Positions 42,901-51,502 are shown, counted from the first letter of the stretch. The stretch is 64,000 nt of DNA from Alkalicoccus luteus (GCA_052061695.1 JBPZEY010000005.1), one strand, 5' to 3'. Notes: generated by a model not told the origin, from the sequence alone. Numbers and translations are program-made.

Positions 42901-45827
42901 GCCGGTTCCGCAAGCGAATAACTGCCGTCTTCGTACATCCAGATTTCATTCATGTCTTCGTGAATCAGATCGACGTTCACGTCACCGGTGATGTTTTCGC
43001 CGCCGGTGTTGTTCACGAGCATGCTGAGACGGTCTGCACCCGGCTCAAGCTCAATGTCGTAATAAGGACCGAAGTCGGACATGCGATCTTCACTGAAGCG
43101 CTGCTCGCCAGGCCAGCTTGCATTCTCTTCAGATGGAACCGCAGCGCCGTCCCAGTACCAGACGCCGAGAGATGAAATGTTTCTGTCACCCGCATCAAAG
43201 TGTACGCGCAGGTGATCCTCCGGAATGTCGCTGTCTTCAGATGGTGTGTCCGCACCTTCACCGTCTGTGATCGTGCCATTTTCTGTCGTCAAAAGAACCG
43301 TTCCGCCGTCCGCAGGTGCCGGAATCGTCATCGTGAGCGTTCCGTCATCTGCCGTGACGCTTTCACCGGAATACGCATCCGTGACGACTGTATCTGCTTC
43401 CGTCGTATTCAGCGTCACTTCCTGTGCATCGTCTGCGGTGTTCAGTCCGACGAAAACATTTTCTCCTTCGTAGGCGCGCTCAAAGACGAGGTAGCCTTCA
43501 TCGTCAGATCCTGCGGTTTCCGAGCGGGTACCTCGGGCAAACAGCTCCGAATGCTCGCCTCGGAAATCAAGCAGCTTTGTGTAATGCTCGTGGAACGGAT
43601 TGCCTTCCACGTCATTCCAGGCAAAGTCATAGCGGTTGTCATACTCCGGCCAGTTATCGTCGCCCGACTGCCCGAGCTCCTCACCGTAGTAGATCACCGG
43701 CTGCCCTTTTGCTGTCATCTGCAATGCAGAGCCAATCATCAGCGCCTCTTCGCCGTGATTGTAGAGGAAACCTTCCTCATCATGGCTGCCAAGAAACTGT
43801 CCGAGAAGCGCAGCACTGTCCATGCCTTCATTTCGTTCAATCAAATCATTGTTCACGGATTCCATATCACCGCGTGCAAAGTCACGGGCGCTGTTTTTAA
43901 ACTCAAAGTCGAGCAGGGAATCCATCGTTCCCGTCCGCAGGTAACCGTGGTCGTTGTTTTGACCTGCGCCCCACGATTCACCGATCATCTTAAAGGACGG
44001 ATCTTTTTCTGTCAGTTCATTTTTAAAGTGCTGCCACGTCGTGTCATCGACGTGCTTGACCGTATCGACCCGGTAGTAGGAAATCGCGTTTCCATTTTCT
44101 GTCGTCGAACGGTCGAGCCACGCTGTCTGCCAGTCGACGAGCTGCTCACGTACTTCCGGATTCTCCGTTTCAAAGTCCGGCAGGCCGGCAAGCTCCATCG
44201 TTAAATCATCGCTGCCTGGGTTATCACGGATCATGCCGTCAAAACGTTCGACAATCTCCTCATCCGGATAGCCGTCCGGCGCTTCGTCTTCCGGCAGCGC
44301 ATCTTCTGCTTTCACTCCGTAACCAGGATGGTTCAGCACAACGTCGACCATGATTTTCATGTCACGCTCTGCCGCTGCGTCGATCAGCTCGTGAAATTCT
44401 TCGAGCGTCCCGAGGTGCGGATTTAGCTCTTCAAAGTCGCTTGCCCAGTAGCCGTGGTAGCCAAAATAGTTTCCAGCTTCTGCATCCCACTCCACGTCAT
44501 GTGCGATGTTTTCCACGATCGGCGTGATCCAGACTGTGTTAACGCCGAGATCATCCAGGTAGTCCAGGTTCTGCGTGACACCGGCAAAATCGCCGCCCTG
44601 GTACGTGCCTCGCGGATTCTCGTCATCGTACTGGCTGTAGTCCAGTCCGTACGGATCGTTGTTGTCCGGGTTGCCGTCGTAAAAACGGTCTGTCAGCATG
44701 AAATAAATCATCGCTTCGTCCCAGTCAAACTCGCCTTCTGCTTTCTCACGTGCCGCTACTTCAACCGTTGCACTGCCCTCGTACACGCCGCCCTCTTCGT
44801 CAACTGCGCGAATCGGCAGCTCGTACGTGCCCGGCTCCGTGTCATGGGTCGCTGCGATCGTCACGCGGTTTAATTCCGTTGAGACATTCAGCTCGCTGCT
44901 TCCGCCAAGCTGGCTTGCGTCAATTGATAGCTCGTCTATTTCCACATCGCTGTTGTTCTCGATGTCGATGTCCACGATCGCGTTTTCATCATAATGAAAA
45001 GCACCGTCAGCCGACCCGGAAACGGCAATGTCGTACTCGCCTTCCCTATACTCACGCTCTTCCTCTTCGTGTGCCACGTAGTACGGATTCGTGTAAACCG
45101 TATCGTCTCCTTCACGCATAAAGATCTGGCTGTGCACGTCGCGCTCGTTGAAGTTGAGATCGTCCGTTTGGTCACCCGTCTCCGTATCAACTAACAGAAA
45201 GCCAAATCCATTAGCGCTTGACTCAACGTCTATATCAATATAAGAGCCGTATTCTCCGGTCTGATCGTCAGAAAAACGCAGCGCGTCATCCAGCCAATCA
45301 TCAAAGGAATGCGCTACACCGCCCCAGCCCCAGAAGCCCATCGGCTCAACCGTATCACCTTCCGGCTGGTAATGGAGCCTTACCTGATCATCAAACTCAA
45401 TCGGCTCGTAGTAATATACGTGCTCATCGTGTGAAATCCACACCTCGTCCATTTCTTCTGCGAGGATGTCGATTGTAATATCATCTTCTGACACATTATT
45501 TCCGTCGCGGTTATTGATAACAAGGCCTAATTCTTCAGTTCCTTCTTCAAACTCTATGTCAACGTAGGCGCCGTAGTCGGTCGTCCCGTAGTCCGAAAAC
45601 CACTTTCCTTCCGGCCATTCGCCAGGCATTTCTTCTACACCTTCTCCAAAAAACCACAGTCCAAGTTCCGCTACGTCGAGATCCCCATAGTCGTAATGGA
45701 CGCGAAGGCTGTTCGTGTCCTCTGTACTCTCTTCTGCTGTCACTGCCGGTGCAAATGACGAGAATACGCTTAGTCCCATCACCCCGGCCATCATCGTTGC
45801 CATTCGTTTCGTTCTTCGTTTATACAC
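39945..45827 (-). CDS. Secreted bifunctional amylopullulanase (alpha-amylase plus type I pullulanase)
   Basis: A 1960-residue, highly acidic exoenzyme that cuts both alpha-1,4 and alpha-1,6 bonds of starch and pullulan. Order: signal peptide (1-31); two pullulanase-associated starch-binding domains (about 40-140 and 148-255); an Ig-like domain (265-360); a complete GH13 amylase (370-850) with DVVLNH (495), YRVDTVKH (nucleophile D588), acid Glu617 and SHD (681-683); two more starch-binding domains (872-975, 982-1085); a linker domain; a CBM48-like domain (1175-1290); a complete GH13 pullulanase (1305-1790) with YNWGYDP (1387), DVVYNH (1434), DGFRFDMMG (D1502), Glu1531 and AAHDN (1618); and a C-terminal FIMAH-type domain (1868-1955). 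The two-active-site plan is known from alkaline amylopullulanases of alkaliphilic Bacillus. Translation starts at GTG after GGGGAGAG. Confidence 0.95.
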   Translation of the reverse strand: MYKRRTKRMATMMAGVMGLSVFSSFAPAVTAEESTEDTNSLRVHYDYGDLDVAELGLWFFGEGVEEMPGEWPEGKWFSDYGTTDYGAYVDIEFEEGTEELGLVINNRDGNNVSEDDITIDILAEEMDEVWISHDEHVYYYEPIEFDDQVRLHYQPEGDTVEPMGFWGWGGVAHSFDDWLDDALRFSDDQTGEYGSYIDIDVESSANGFGFLLVDTETGDQTDDLNFNERDVHSQIFMREGDDTVYTNPYYVAHEEEEREYREGEYDIAVSGSADGAFHYDENAIVDIDIENNSDVEIDELSIDASQLGGSSELNVSTELNRVTIAATHDTEPGTYELPIRAVDEEGGVYEGSATVEVAAREKAEGEFDWDEAMIYFMLTDRFYDGNPDNNDPYGLDYSQYDDENPRGTYQGGDFAGVTQNLDYLDDLGVNTVWITPIVENIAHDVEWDAEAGNYFGYHGYWASDFEELNPHLGTLEEFHELIDAAAERDMKIMVDVVLNHPGYGVKAEDALPEDEAPDGYPDEEIVERFDGMIRDNPGSDDLTMELAGLPDFETENPEVREQLVDWQTAWLDRSTTENGNAISYYRVDTVKHVDDTTWQHFKNELTEKDPSFKMIGESWGAGQNNDHGYLRTGTMDSLLDFEFKNSARDFARGDMESVNNDLIERNEGMDSAALLGQFLGSHDEEGFLYNHGEEALMIGSALQMTAKGQPVIYYGEELGQSGDDNWPEYDNRYDFAWNDVEGNPFHEHYTKLLDFRGEHSELFARGTRSETAGSDDEGYLVFERAYEGENVFVGLNTADDAQEVTLNTTEADTVVTDAYSGESVTADDGTLTMTIPAPADGGTVLLTTENGTITDGEGADTPSEDSDIPEDHLRVHFDAGDRNISSLGVWYWDGAAVPSEENASWPGEQRFSEDRMSDFGPYYDIELEPGADRLSMLVNNTGGENITGDVNVDLIHEDMNEIWMYEDGSYSLAEPADIGDDEVRIHYYSEDSYDYDSIWHFEDTLSPSDDWPTGATPFAGEGRYGLYADIELAENAEEIGFLFLNQESGDQSADMSYSDLERSNQIFVKAGTDQAFNNPYYVMMDGVQSAEVVSDERIEVRFSGTGGLTEEQLMEELTITDRNGEAVSFDSVTIDSDTVVSLHGSFDLEQAPFTITFNERTAQAIIGWQLKDELYSYDGDLGAELHEDGSVTLKVWSPSADDVSVRLYDKDDQDNVIGDDVAMERQDRGVWEVTLDESTTGVSDHTGYYYHYMIERDGETVEALDPYAPSMAAWDSGADDAYIGKAAIVDPSAIGPDLDFAEIDGFEKREDAIIYELHVRDFTSDPSIEDELDSEFGTFSAFAERLDYLEELGVTHVQLLPVMSYFFSNEFAADERMLDYASTQTNYNWGYDPHSYFSLTGMYSEDPEDAEKRIEEFKNLIHEIHERDMGVILDVVYNHTAREHIFEDLEPNYYHFMDADGTSRISFGGGRLGTTHEMSRRILVDSIMYWVEEFKVDGFRFDMMGDHDAESIQIAYDKAKEVNPNVVMIGEGWVTYVGDETDPDVQPADQQWMQYTESVGSFSDDFRNELKSGFGSEGEPRFITGGARDIERIYNNVTANPSNFTATNPGDVVPYIAAHDNLTLHDVIAQSIQKDPKDHQEEIHQRIRLGNAMVMTAQGTAFVHGGQEFGRTKQFRDDDFIGPVAEEDAPYKSTYMEDADGNPFEYPYFIHDSYDSTDAINKFDWELATNEEAYPLNSMTREMMTGMIELRRSTDAFRHGTMDAIDEHVSFIDAPEIGDEDLLIGYRAEDSESDAAYHVFINADDSERTLTLDMDLTDGIVLADADEAGVTEVAEPNGFNLTEESLTIDPLTAVIVQTGGEEPADELDPEERKLQQMQELSGKTDAYIDEGYISGPMRGQLSNTARQAVHHQEAGRSDQARSFTERYVDRLNSSQAERHVEEEARQELKEQAERILSDED

Positions 45828-45924
45828 GCTCTTCTCTCCCCTCGTGAATAAGTGACCCTGTACCTGTCGTCTTACTCAGCCCCTTCCTGCACGTTTTGAA
45901 TCCGGACGTGCAACGTTGTGCAAG

Positions 45925-45942
45925 TTGCGAAAACGTTTGCAC
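45925..45942. promoter_or_regulatory. LacI-type operator or cre-like palindrome upstream of amylopullulanase
   Basis: TTGCGAAAACGTTTGCAC is an imperfect palindrome centred on CG, of the kind bound by LacI-family regulators (maltose regulators or CcpA). It lies about 100 bases upstream of the GTG start. Confidence 0.5.
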
Positions 45943-45990
45943 TAACGCCATAAATAAAAGCGCAGCCGTATATTCTTTTTCAGAATGATT

Positions 45991-46004
45991 TGCAAGCGCT
46001 TTCT
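45991..46004. promoter_or_regulatory. Catabolite-responsive element (cre)
   Basis: TGCAAGCGCTTTCT matches the CcpA consensus TGWAANCGNTNWCA except at two positions. It lies about 165 bases upstream of the amylopullulanase start, so glucose repression of the starch enzyme is likely. Confidence 0.65.
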
Positions 46005-46272
46005 TTGCCTATTAGCGTATCGTATATTTTTTGACAATTCAACACAATCCGGTATAAATATGCTTTCGGCTTAGTGTATTTTATAAAATTCAGGTCAACC
46101 TGACTAGTTGTGCACGCGCATGCACTGAATAAGGAATCGATTCCCTGCTACTTTATGCTCGGGACCGGAAAGGTAATTTAGAACTTTGCTTGAATCATAT
46201 GAAAAATTCTGATAAAGTCTATATAACCGATTAAGTTGATATGTTTTAACTACTATTAAGGGGGAGTTCTTT

Positions 46273-47517
46273 ATGAAGAAATGGACAGCCGGCCTTTTAG
46301 GCGGAGTTCTGCTGATTGCAGGTGCGACGCCTGCAGCAGCGGAGAGTGATGCCCAGTACGAAGTGTGGATGGCCGATCAAGGTACCGACACGATCCATAT
46401 TTATAACGAGGATCACGAAGAAATTGATACGATTGACTTTAGCGATGTGGGTGAAAATCCACACATGCTGCTCTTTGATGATGACTACGAATACGCGTAT
46501 GCAGCTAACATGGGCAGCGGTACCGTCTCCGTCATTCACGGGGAGAGCCGGGAAGTCGTTGGAACAATTGAAACAGATGAAGGTGCTCACGCTGCCGTTC
46601 CAAATCCAAACGGGGAAACCGTGCTCGTCGCCAACACGCCTGGCGAGAGCCTGTCGCAAATTTCCCTTGATCATGAAAACGGGGAATACGAGGTCGTTCA
46701 GGACCTGGATTTAACGCAGGTGGACTCTCTGCAAAACGAAGATGAATTTCCGGATCACCGGCCGATCTGCCTCGACTTTAACGCAGACGGCAGCAAAGCC
46801 TACGTAACGATTGGCGGCGGCGGACTCGTCGTTGTCGATACCGAGGAGCTTGAAGTGATCGAGCAGTTTGGTAAAGAGGATGTTCATCCTCACGGCTGCG
46901 GCACGCTTCTTTCACCGGACGGATCGGAAATGTACGCGAACTCCGGCTCTGTGGATGACGGCTACTTTTACGTATTTGATACGGAAACAGACGAAATGAT
47001 CCATAAAGCTGATGCAGGTGGTCTCGATACCCACGGCAAAAACTTCACAACAGACGGGAAGTATCTGTACACCGTTCACCGCGTATCGGACAGCCTGACC
47101 GTCATCGATACCGAAACAAAAGAAATTGTAGCAGAACAGGAATTTGTCGGAGATGCACCGGACTTAGCCGTTACGTCACCGGATAACAAATACTTCTACG
47201 TGACGCTTCGCGGACCAGAGCCTGCAACTGGCACGCATGACATGGCTGGCGACTCTCCTGGCATTTCCGTCATTGACGTGGAAACGCTGGAAATCGCCCA
47301 TACGATTGACTTTACCGGCATCGACGGCACCGATCCGCACGGAATCGACATCCGCGTGATTGATGCGGGTAGCACCACATATGACAACTACCAGTTCGAA
47401 GGCGACGAACTGCCTGACACAGCAGCTGGCGTACCGTTCTCCATCTGGATCGCCCTCGCTGCAGCCGGCATCGGCGGCGCTCTGCTTTTCGGAAAGCCAA
47501 AAACAGCACGCTCTTAA
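46273..47517 (+). CDS. Secreted YncE-like beta-propeller protein with sortase-type anchor
   Basis: A 414-residue surface protein: signal peptide (1-23, TPAAAES), a seven-bladed-type beta-propeller of YVTN/YncE repeats (about 28-370; examples YAYAANMGSGTVSVI, KAYVTIGGGGLVVVDT, YLYTVHRVSDSLTVIDT), then LPDTA at 380-384, a hydrophobic helix (about 389-406) and the basic tail KPKTARS. That tail is the layout of a cell-wall sorting signal, with a class D-like LPxTA pentapeptide rather than LPxTG. Conserved HG motifs (ENPH, HPHGCG, DTHGKN, DPHGID) in successive blades may bind metal or substrate. Function is unknown. GGGGGAG precedes the ATG. Confidence 0.85.
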   Translation: MKKWTAGLLGGVLLIAGATPAAAESDAQYEVWMADQGTDTIHIYNEDHEEIDTIDFSDVGENPHMLLFDDDYEYAYAANMGSGTVSVIHGESREVVGTIETDEGAHAAVPNPNGETVLVANTPGESLSQISLDHENGEYEVVQDLDLTQVDSLQNEDEFPDHRPICLDFNADGSKAYVTIGGGGLVVVDTEELEVIEQFGKEDVHPHGCGTLLSPDGSEMYANSGSVDDGYFYVFDTETDEMIHKADAGGLDTHGKNFTTDGKYLYTVHRVSDSLTVIDTETKEIVAEQEFVGDAPDLAVTSPDNKYFYVTLRGPEPATGTHDMAGDSPGISVIDVETLEIAHTIDFTGIDGTDPHGIDIRVIDAGSTTYDNYQFEGDELPDTAAGVPFSIWIALAAAGIGGALLFGKPKTARS

Positions 47518-47525
47518 TGAGGAAG

Positions 47526-47558
47526 GCTGTCTCCCAACTGATGGGAGGCAGCTTTTTT
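47526..47558 (+). terminator. Intrinsic terminator of the beta-propeller gene
   Basis: GCTGTCTCCC / GGGAGGCAGC stem (one mismatch) with a 7-nt loop and TTTTTT tail, just after the stop. Confidence 0.9.
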
Positions 47559-47693
47559 CATGTAGTGAAGGCTATTCGGCAGCGTAGCCACAAGGTCATG
47601 GACGGGCAATAAACACCGCCTAATTGCAACGTGAGGCTCGGCGTCAGCTAATTTCATCTGCTCTAAACATAGGCCGGCAGCTGCTTTCCCGCA

Positions 47694-47723
47694 TAAAAAA
47701 GCTCCGTCTGCGTGCAGACGGAG
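47694..47723 (-). terminator. Intrinsic terminator of the 156-residue protein gene
   Basis: CTCCGTCTGC / GCAGACGGAG stem with a 2-nt loop; minus-strand tail CTTTTTTATG. Confidence 0.9.
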
Positions 47724-47730
47724 TGGCGCC

Positions 47731-48201
47731 TTATCCCGGCGGAGTGCGCGCGAGGCTTTCGAGCTGCTGCTCGCCTTCGCGCGATATTTTATACAGCTTG
47801 GAGTGGCTGTCCTTGCCGATCGTGATGATGTACTTTTTCTTTTGCAGGACGCTGATCGCCCGGTACGGATTGGTGAGCCGGATGCCGTTGTCTTTTAGCA
47901 GGTCATCCACGGCGCTCGACTTAAATACCCGCTCCTGGCTCTTTTCCTGAATGAACTTCCCCGCGACAAGCGCCTTGTCGACGTCCTTCAGATCATCGTG
48001 AAACTGGTAGAGCCATTCCCCGAACGCATCATCTTCGGGCTGCAGCTGCGGCCATTCTGCCGCGGCAGCCTGTGACGGCCCGCTCCTGACGCGGTCCACG
48101 AGGTCGTCCAGCTGCTCCATCTGTTCACGGACAAACTCCTCCGAGCCTTTAATTTCAATTTCTCCGGTGCGCACGTTCATCCTGATGCTTGCCTTCGCCA
48201 C
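47731..48201 (-). CDS. Uncharacterised protein, possible winged-helix
   Basis: A 156-residue soluble protein that I do not recognise. It starts MAKASIRMNVRTGEIEIKGSEEF, and its second half (VDDLLKDNGIRLTNPYRAISVLQKKKYIITIG...LYKISREGEQQLESL) reads like a winged helix-turn-helix with a two-strand wing. Translation begins at GTG, with GAGGAG seven bases upstream. Monocistronic with its own terminator. It could be a DNA-binding or nucleoid-type protein; this is inference from the fold-like pattern only. Confidence 0.7.
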   Translation of the reverse strand: MAKASIRMNVRTGEIEIKGSEEFVREQMEQLDDLVDRVRSGPSQAAAAEWPQLQPEDDAFGEWLYQFHDDLKDVDKALVAGKFIQEKSQERVFKSSAVDDLLKDNGIRLTNPYRAISVLQKKKYIITIGKDSHSKLYKISREGEQQLESLARTPPG

Positions 48202-48292
48202 TTCATCACTCCTCTTGGTTATACTGCCTTCACGCGCTTTCCTGACAATTCTCTTTTCCCTCTGCCAGTATAACCTGAAACATACCGCCGCA

Positions 48293-48331
48293 TAAAAAAA
48301 CAGGCAGGAGCGGTTCTTCCGCTCCTGCCTG
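48293..48331 (-). terminator. Intrinsic terminator of the subtilisin gene
   Basis: CAGGCAGGAGCGG / CCGCTCCTGCCTG perfect 13-bp stem with a 5-nt loop; minus-strand tail TTTTTTTATG. Confidence 0.95.
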
Positions 48332-48344
48332 CCTGCTGTTTGTA

Positions 48345-49481
48345 TTAGTCGTTAATGGCATCAAGCGACTGGACGAGTCCGCTTCCGTACTGATGGGAAG
48401 CACCGAGTGGAACCGCCGTGTCATTTAGCAGATCACGCAGCTCGGCGCTGGAGAGCTCCGGCTTTGCCTGCCATACCTGCGCCGCTACACCAGCTACGTG
48501 CGGTGCTGCCATGCTCGTTCCGTTAAAGGACGCGTAACCATTTCCCGGAACCGTGCTGAGAACGTCCACTCCCGGAGCGGAAATTTCAACCGCCGGTCCG
48601 GTGCTCGAGAACGTCGCCCGGTTATTGGTTGCATCGACTGCCGCTACTGCCATCGCGGAATCGTATTTCGCCGGGAAGCCGACTGTGTCGTTATTACCGC
48701 CGCGGTTCCCGCTGTTTCCGGCAGCCGCAATGACGAGCGAGCCTTCTTCAAAAGCGAGATCCGTAAAGCTTTCCAAAACCGACGAGCCGGACGATCCGCC
48801 GAGGCTCATGTTGATGATGTCGATATCGTTTTCGATCGACCATTCAATGCCTTCTGCAATGCCGGCAAGGGAGCCGCTGCCAGAGTTACTCAGAACTTTG
48901 ACGGCATACAGATCCGCATCCGGCGCTGCTCCGATGACGCCAAGGTCGTTGTCAACTGCCGCTACCGTGCCCGCCACATGCGTGCCGTGACCGTTCCCGT
49001 CAAAAAACGGATTGCTGTTGTCTGCATCGCTGAAAACCGAATAGCCGCCGACAACGTTATCTGCCAAGTCTTCATGGCCTGCATCAATGCCGGTATCAAG
49101 CACTGCTACGCTGACGCCGTCACCGCTGATTCCCTGGGCGTATGCATCCGTTGCCTGCACCTGATCGATGCCATAGGGAACCGCCTGACTGAGTGTTGTC
49201 ACTTCCGCATTTTCGTCAACCGCTTCAATCTGCGGATGGTTTTCCAGCAGCGGAACCTGTGCCTTGGACAATTCCACGAGCTGAACATCCAACAGATCGT
49301 ATGTATGCAGCACGTCCGTCTCACTGATGCCAAATGCCTGCATCAGCCCTGCTTCAGCCGGACCTGAAAACTCCACCAGATACTCCTGCTTTTCTGTCTC
49401 CCCCTGCGGACTGACTGCCCCCGCACTCATTGGCACGGCAAAAAGTGCTGCCGCTGCTGTCATGAAAAGTACCTTCTTCAT
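48345..49481 (-). CDS. Secreted S8 serine protease (alkaline subtilisin)
   Basis: A 378-residue preproenzyme: signal peptide (1-22), I9-type propeptide (to about residue 99) and a mature protease starting AVPYGIDQVQA. The catalytic triad is D129 (VAVLDTGID), H165 (GNGHGTHVAG) and S323 (NGTSMAAPHVAG); the oxyanion Asn is in AAAGNSGN. The mature part is close to high-alkaline subtilisins (Savinase/M-protease type), fitting an alkaliphile. The start is the ATG seven bases after GGGG; the open frame begins one codon earlier at a TTG. The enzyme degrades proteins outside the cell. Confidence 0.95.
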   Translation of the reverse strand: MKKVLFMTAAAALFAVPMSAGAVSPQGETEKQEYLVEFSGPAEAGLMQAFGISETDVLHTYDLLDVQLVELSKAQVPLLENHPQIEAVDENAEVTTLSQAVPYGIDQVQATDAYAQGISGDGVSVAVLDTGIDAGHEDLADNVVGGYSVFSDADNSNPFFDGNGHGTHVAGTVAAVDNDLGVIGAAPDADLYAVKVLSNSGSGSLAGIAEGIEWSIENDIDIINMSLGGSSGSSVLESFTDLAFEEGSLVIAAAGNSGNRGGNNDTVGFPAKYDSAMAVAAVDATNNRATFSSTGPAVEISAPGVDVLSTVPGNGYASFNGTSMAAPHVAGVAAQVWQAKPELSSAELRDLLNDTAVPLGASHQYGSGLVQSLDAIND

Positions 49482-49671
49482 CAAAAAACCCCTTTTCCGA
49501 AATAGTCTGCACCACCGCGGTGTTTTTTCAGAATAATCGGAACAGGTCGTCTTTTCAACATACTGAACGCTTGTTCATTATCCCGCCTCAGAAATTTTTC
49601 TGTCAATAAAGGACTTTCTGCCCGACAGCCTGTCCGTTTATGAAACTCTGTTCAGCAAGTCCTTCCGCACT

Positions 49672-49708
49672 GAAAAAAAGAACCTGCCGGATTACCTTCG
49701 ACAGGTTC
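49672..49708 (-). terminator. Intrinsic terminator of the His-rich protein gene
   Basis: GAACCTG / CAGGTTC stem extended by CG/CG pairs, 15-nt loop; minus-strand tail CTTTTTTTCAG. Confidence 0.82.
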
Positions 49709-49717
49709 CCTGTTCGT

Positions 49718-50047
49718 TTACTTAATGACATCAACTGGTCCGTGGTCGTCAATGTGATCGCCGTGCACGTGATGAAGGCGTCCGTCAACGAGGTAATCAT
49801 AGTGATCCCCGTGCGGAACAAGTTCGTGTCCGCAGTCTTCATTATGCTCGCAGTCCGACTGCACCGGCGCACATGAATCCGGGTTCTCATCGCTCACGCC
49901 GATTTTACACTCATCCCAGTGCTCCTGGTGCTTGTGATGCAGGTGTCCGTCGTGCACGTAATCAATATGATCACCGTGGCGGATTTTCGTGTGTCCGCAG
50001 GAAAGGGAATGCTCGTGCGTATGGTTGTCATGTGTATGATGGCTCAT
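49718..50047 (-). CDS. Small histidine-rich metal-binding protein
   Basis: A 109-residue soluble protein with about a quarter His (MSHHTHDNHTHEHSLSCGH...). It consists of two similar halves, each with CGH, HGDHxDYxxDGxLHHxH, separated by a Cys-containing linker (DECKI, DSCAP, SDCEHNEDCGH). Such proteins buffer or deliver Zn2+ or Ni2+; similar sequences occur beside zinc transporters and cation-diffusion facilitators, but none is adjacent here. AGGAGG lies eight bases before the chosen ATG. No signal peptide, so cytosolic. Confidence 0.8.
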   Translation of the reverse strand: MSHHTHDNHTHEHSLSCGHTKIRHGDHIDYVHDGHLHHKHQEHWDECKIGVSDENPDSCAPVQSDCEHNEDCGHELVPHGDHYDYLVDGRLHHVHGDHIDDHGPVDVIK

Positions 50048-50128
50048 CAACAAAACCTCCTTTTACAGTCAGTGTACCACTAAAAAAGGGCGCTGAAACG
50101 GGTTTGGCGTCGATAGGAATCATTCCGT

Positions 50129-51502
50129 CTATACCGGCTGCATGCGCTCTTCAATCTGCTTGAACTCTTCCTCGCTATCGGTGATGCGGCTGAGTACTTG
50201 CAGCGATTCGAGCATAAACGTCAGATCGAGCCGGTACATGTGGTCCGGTGACTGGTGGCGGAAAATATCGGCCGCAAACGCCCAGATGGTCTCCTGCTTC
50301 GTTTCATCAAGGGACTCTGCAATTTTTGCCATGCAGTTGATCAGCTCCGTCAATAGCACGTGATCATCTTCGGCGTAATGGCGAATAAAGCCGAAGCCTT
50401 TGTATAAATACGACTCAAACGATTCCGCCATGAGAACGATCCGCGTCTGCCTATTTTCATCCTGTAAGTACGGGGTAAATGTAATATACTCCACCACTTC
50501 CAGCATCAGCTCTGCCATCTGGTGCATCGTCGTCATCGCCGTTTTCGGATCCTTGTTGCCGATCGATTTGATCGCAATCTCGGAAAGCTTGTACATGCCC
50601 ATCTGCAGATCCTGCAGCTCGAGCTCCTTATGACCGATCTGCACCATCCTCGAGTAGTCATCCATCTCCACATTCTCTGCACCCGGGCCCCAGTAGCTGA
50701 ACAGTTCATTTCCAGCCAGCACGTATTCGCCCATGCGTCGGTGAAACTGCACGATGATGTCATCACGCCGCGCTTGCTCAAGCATTTTGCGGTAGTCCAC
50801 AAGCTGCACGTAGCCGCTCTTTTTCGCCTGTACGCGCACAGTATCTTCTTCATATTCAAGCTTCATGTCTCCTGACGTCTCCGCACGGTACACCTCAAGC
50901 TCCCGGCTCAGCGTGTCTTTGATGATCCGTTGTGAATTTTCCTTCATCGTATTCGTGATGTTGTGCACCTGCATCCACGTCGTCGCATGGTTAATAAAAT
51001 AAATAAACGTCATGGCCGTTAAAAAAGCGAGAAAAATCGTCGTGATCGGCACAGCTGCAAAATTTTCCCGCTCGGTGCTGCCGATAAATAAAAACACGAG
51101 CAGTACGTATACGAAGCTTCCGTTAAATACGCCGAGCGCGTGCTGGGTACGGCGATCGGCCACGAAATTTAACAGCATCCGCGGTGAAAACTGCCCGCTG
51201 AACGTCGTCAGCACGACGAGCAGGGAGTTCAGCGTGAACGCGCTCAGTGTGAGAATACCACCGATAAGCGTACTGACGAGCATCTGCGTTGTTTCAGCTG
51301 TAATGGATACGATCGGAGGCAGCTGCCTTTCAATGTCCAGCTGAATATCTAAAAACAGTGCAAATACAACGAGAAAAACGGATAAGGATACGTAAAGCAG
51401 CGGCATATACCAGAGCGTGGACTGGATTTCATGCTTCCGCTCGCGCCGCGACATCGTAACGTATTTTCTGAGCGACGCCGGCAGCAGCTGGAGCAGCATC
51501 AT
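50129..51502 (-). CDS. DUF2254 family membrane protein
   Basis: A 457-residue protein. Two membrane helix pairs in the N-terminal 180 residues (WYMPLLYVSLSVFLVVFALF, STLIGGILTLSAFTLNSLLVV, FVYVLLVFLFIGS) include the family core QMLVSTLIGGILTLSAFTLN, followed by a large cytoplasmic helical domain with DPKTAMTTMHQMAEL. The function of DUF2254 proteins is unknown. The start is the ATG seven bases after AGGAGG; the open frame extends 46 codons upstream without family features. Divergent from a small membrane protein gene. Confidence 0.87.
   Translation of the reverse strand: MMLLQLLPASLRKYVTMSRRERKHEIQSTLWYMPLLYVSLSVFLVVFALFLDIQLDIERQLPPIVSITAETTQMLVSTLIGGILTLSAFTLNSLLVVLTTFSGQFSPRMLLNFVADRRTQHALGVFNGSFVYVLLVFLFIGSTERENFAAVPITTIFLAFLTAMTFIYFINHATTWMQVHNITNTMKENSQRIIKDTLSRELEVYRAETSGDMKLEYEEDTVRVQAKKSGYVQLVDYRKMLEQARRDDIIVQFHRRMGEYVLAGNELFSYWGPGAENVEMDDYSRMVQIGHKELELQDLQMGMYKLSEIAIKSIGNKDPKTAMTTMHQMAELMLEVVEYITFTPYLQDENRQTRIVLMAESFESYLYKGFGFIRHYAEDDHVLLTELINCMAKIAESLDETKQETIWAFAADIFRHQSPDHMYRLDLTFMLESLQVLSRITDSEEEFKQIEERMQPV

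Larger units (their letters stand above)
45828..46272. other. Divergent promoter region, amylopullulanase and beta-propeller genes
   Basis: About 445 bases between divergent starts. Holds the two operator-like sites listed separately; the half next to the beta-propeller gene is A+T-rich with TATATA near 46220 as a possible -10 box. No gene is supported here. Confidence 0.6.

Noticed and set aside
43200..44204. 334-codon plus-strand frame opposite the amylopullulanase gene
   Set aside because: Shadow of the verified GH13 coding frame; no ribosome site or recognisable protein.
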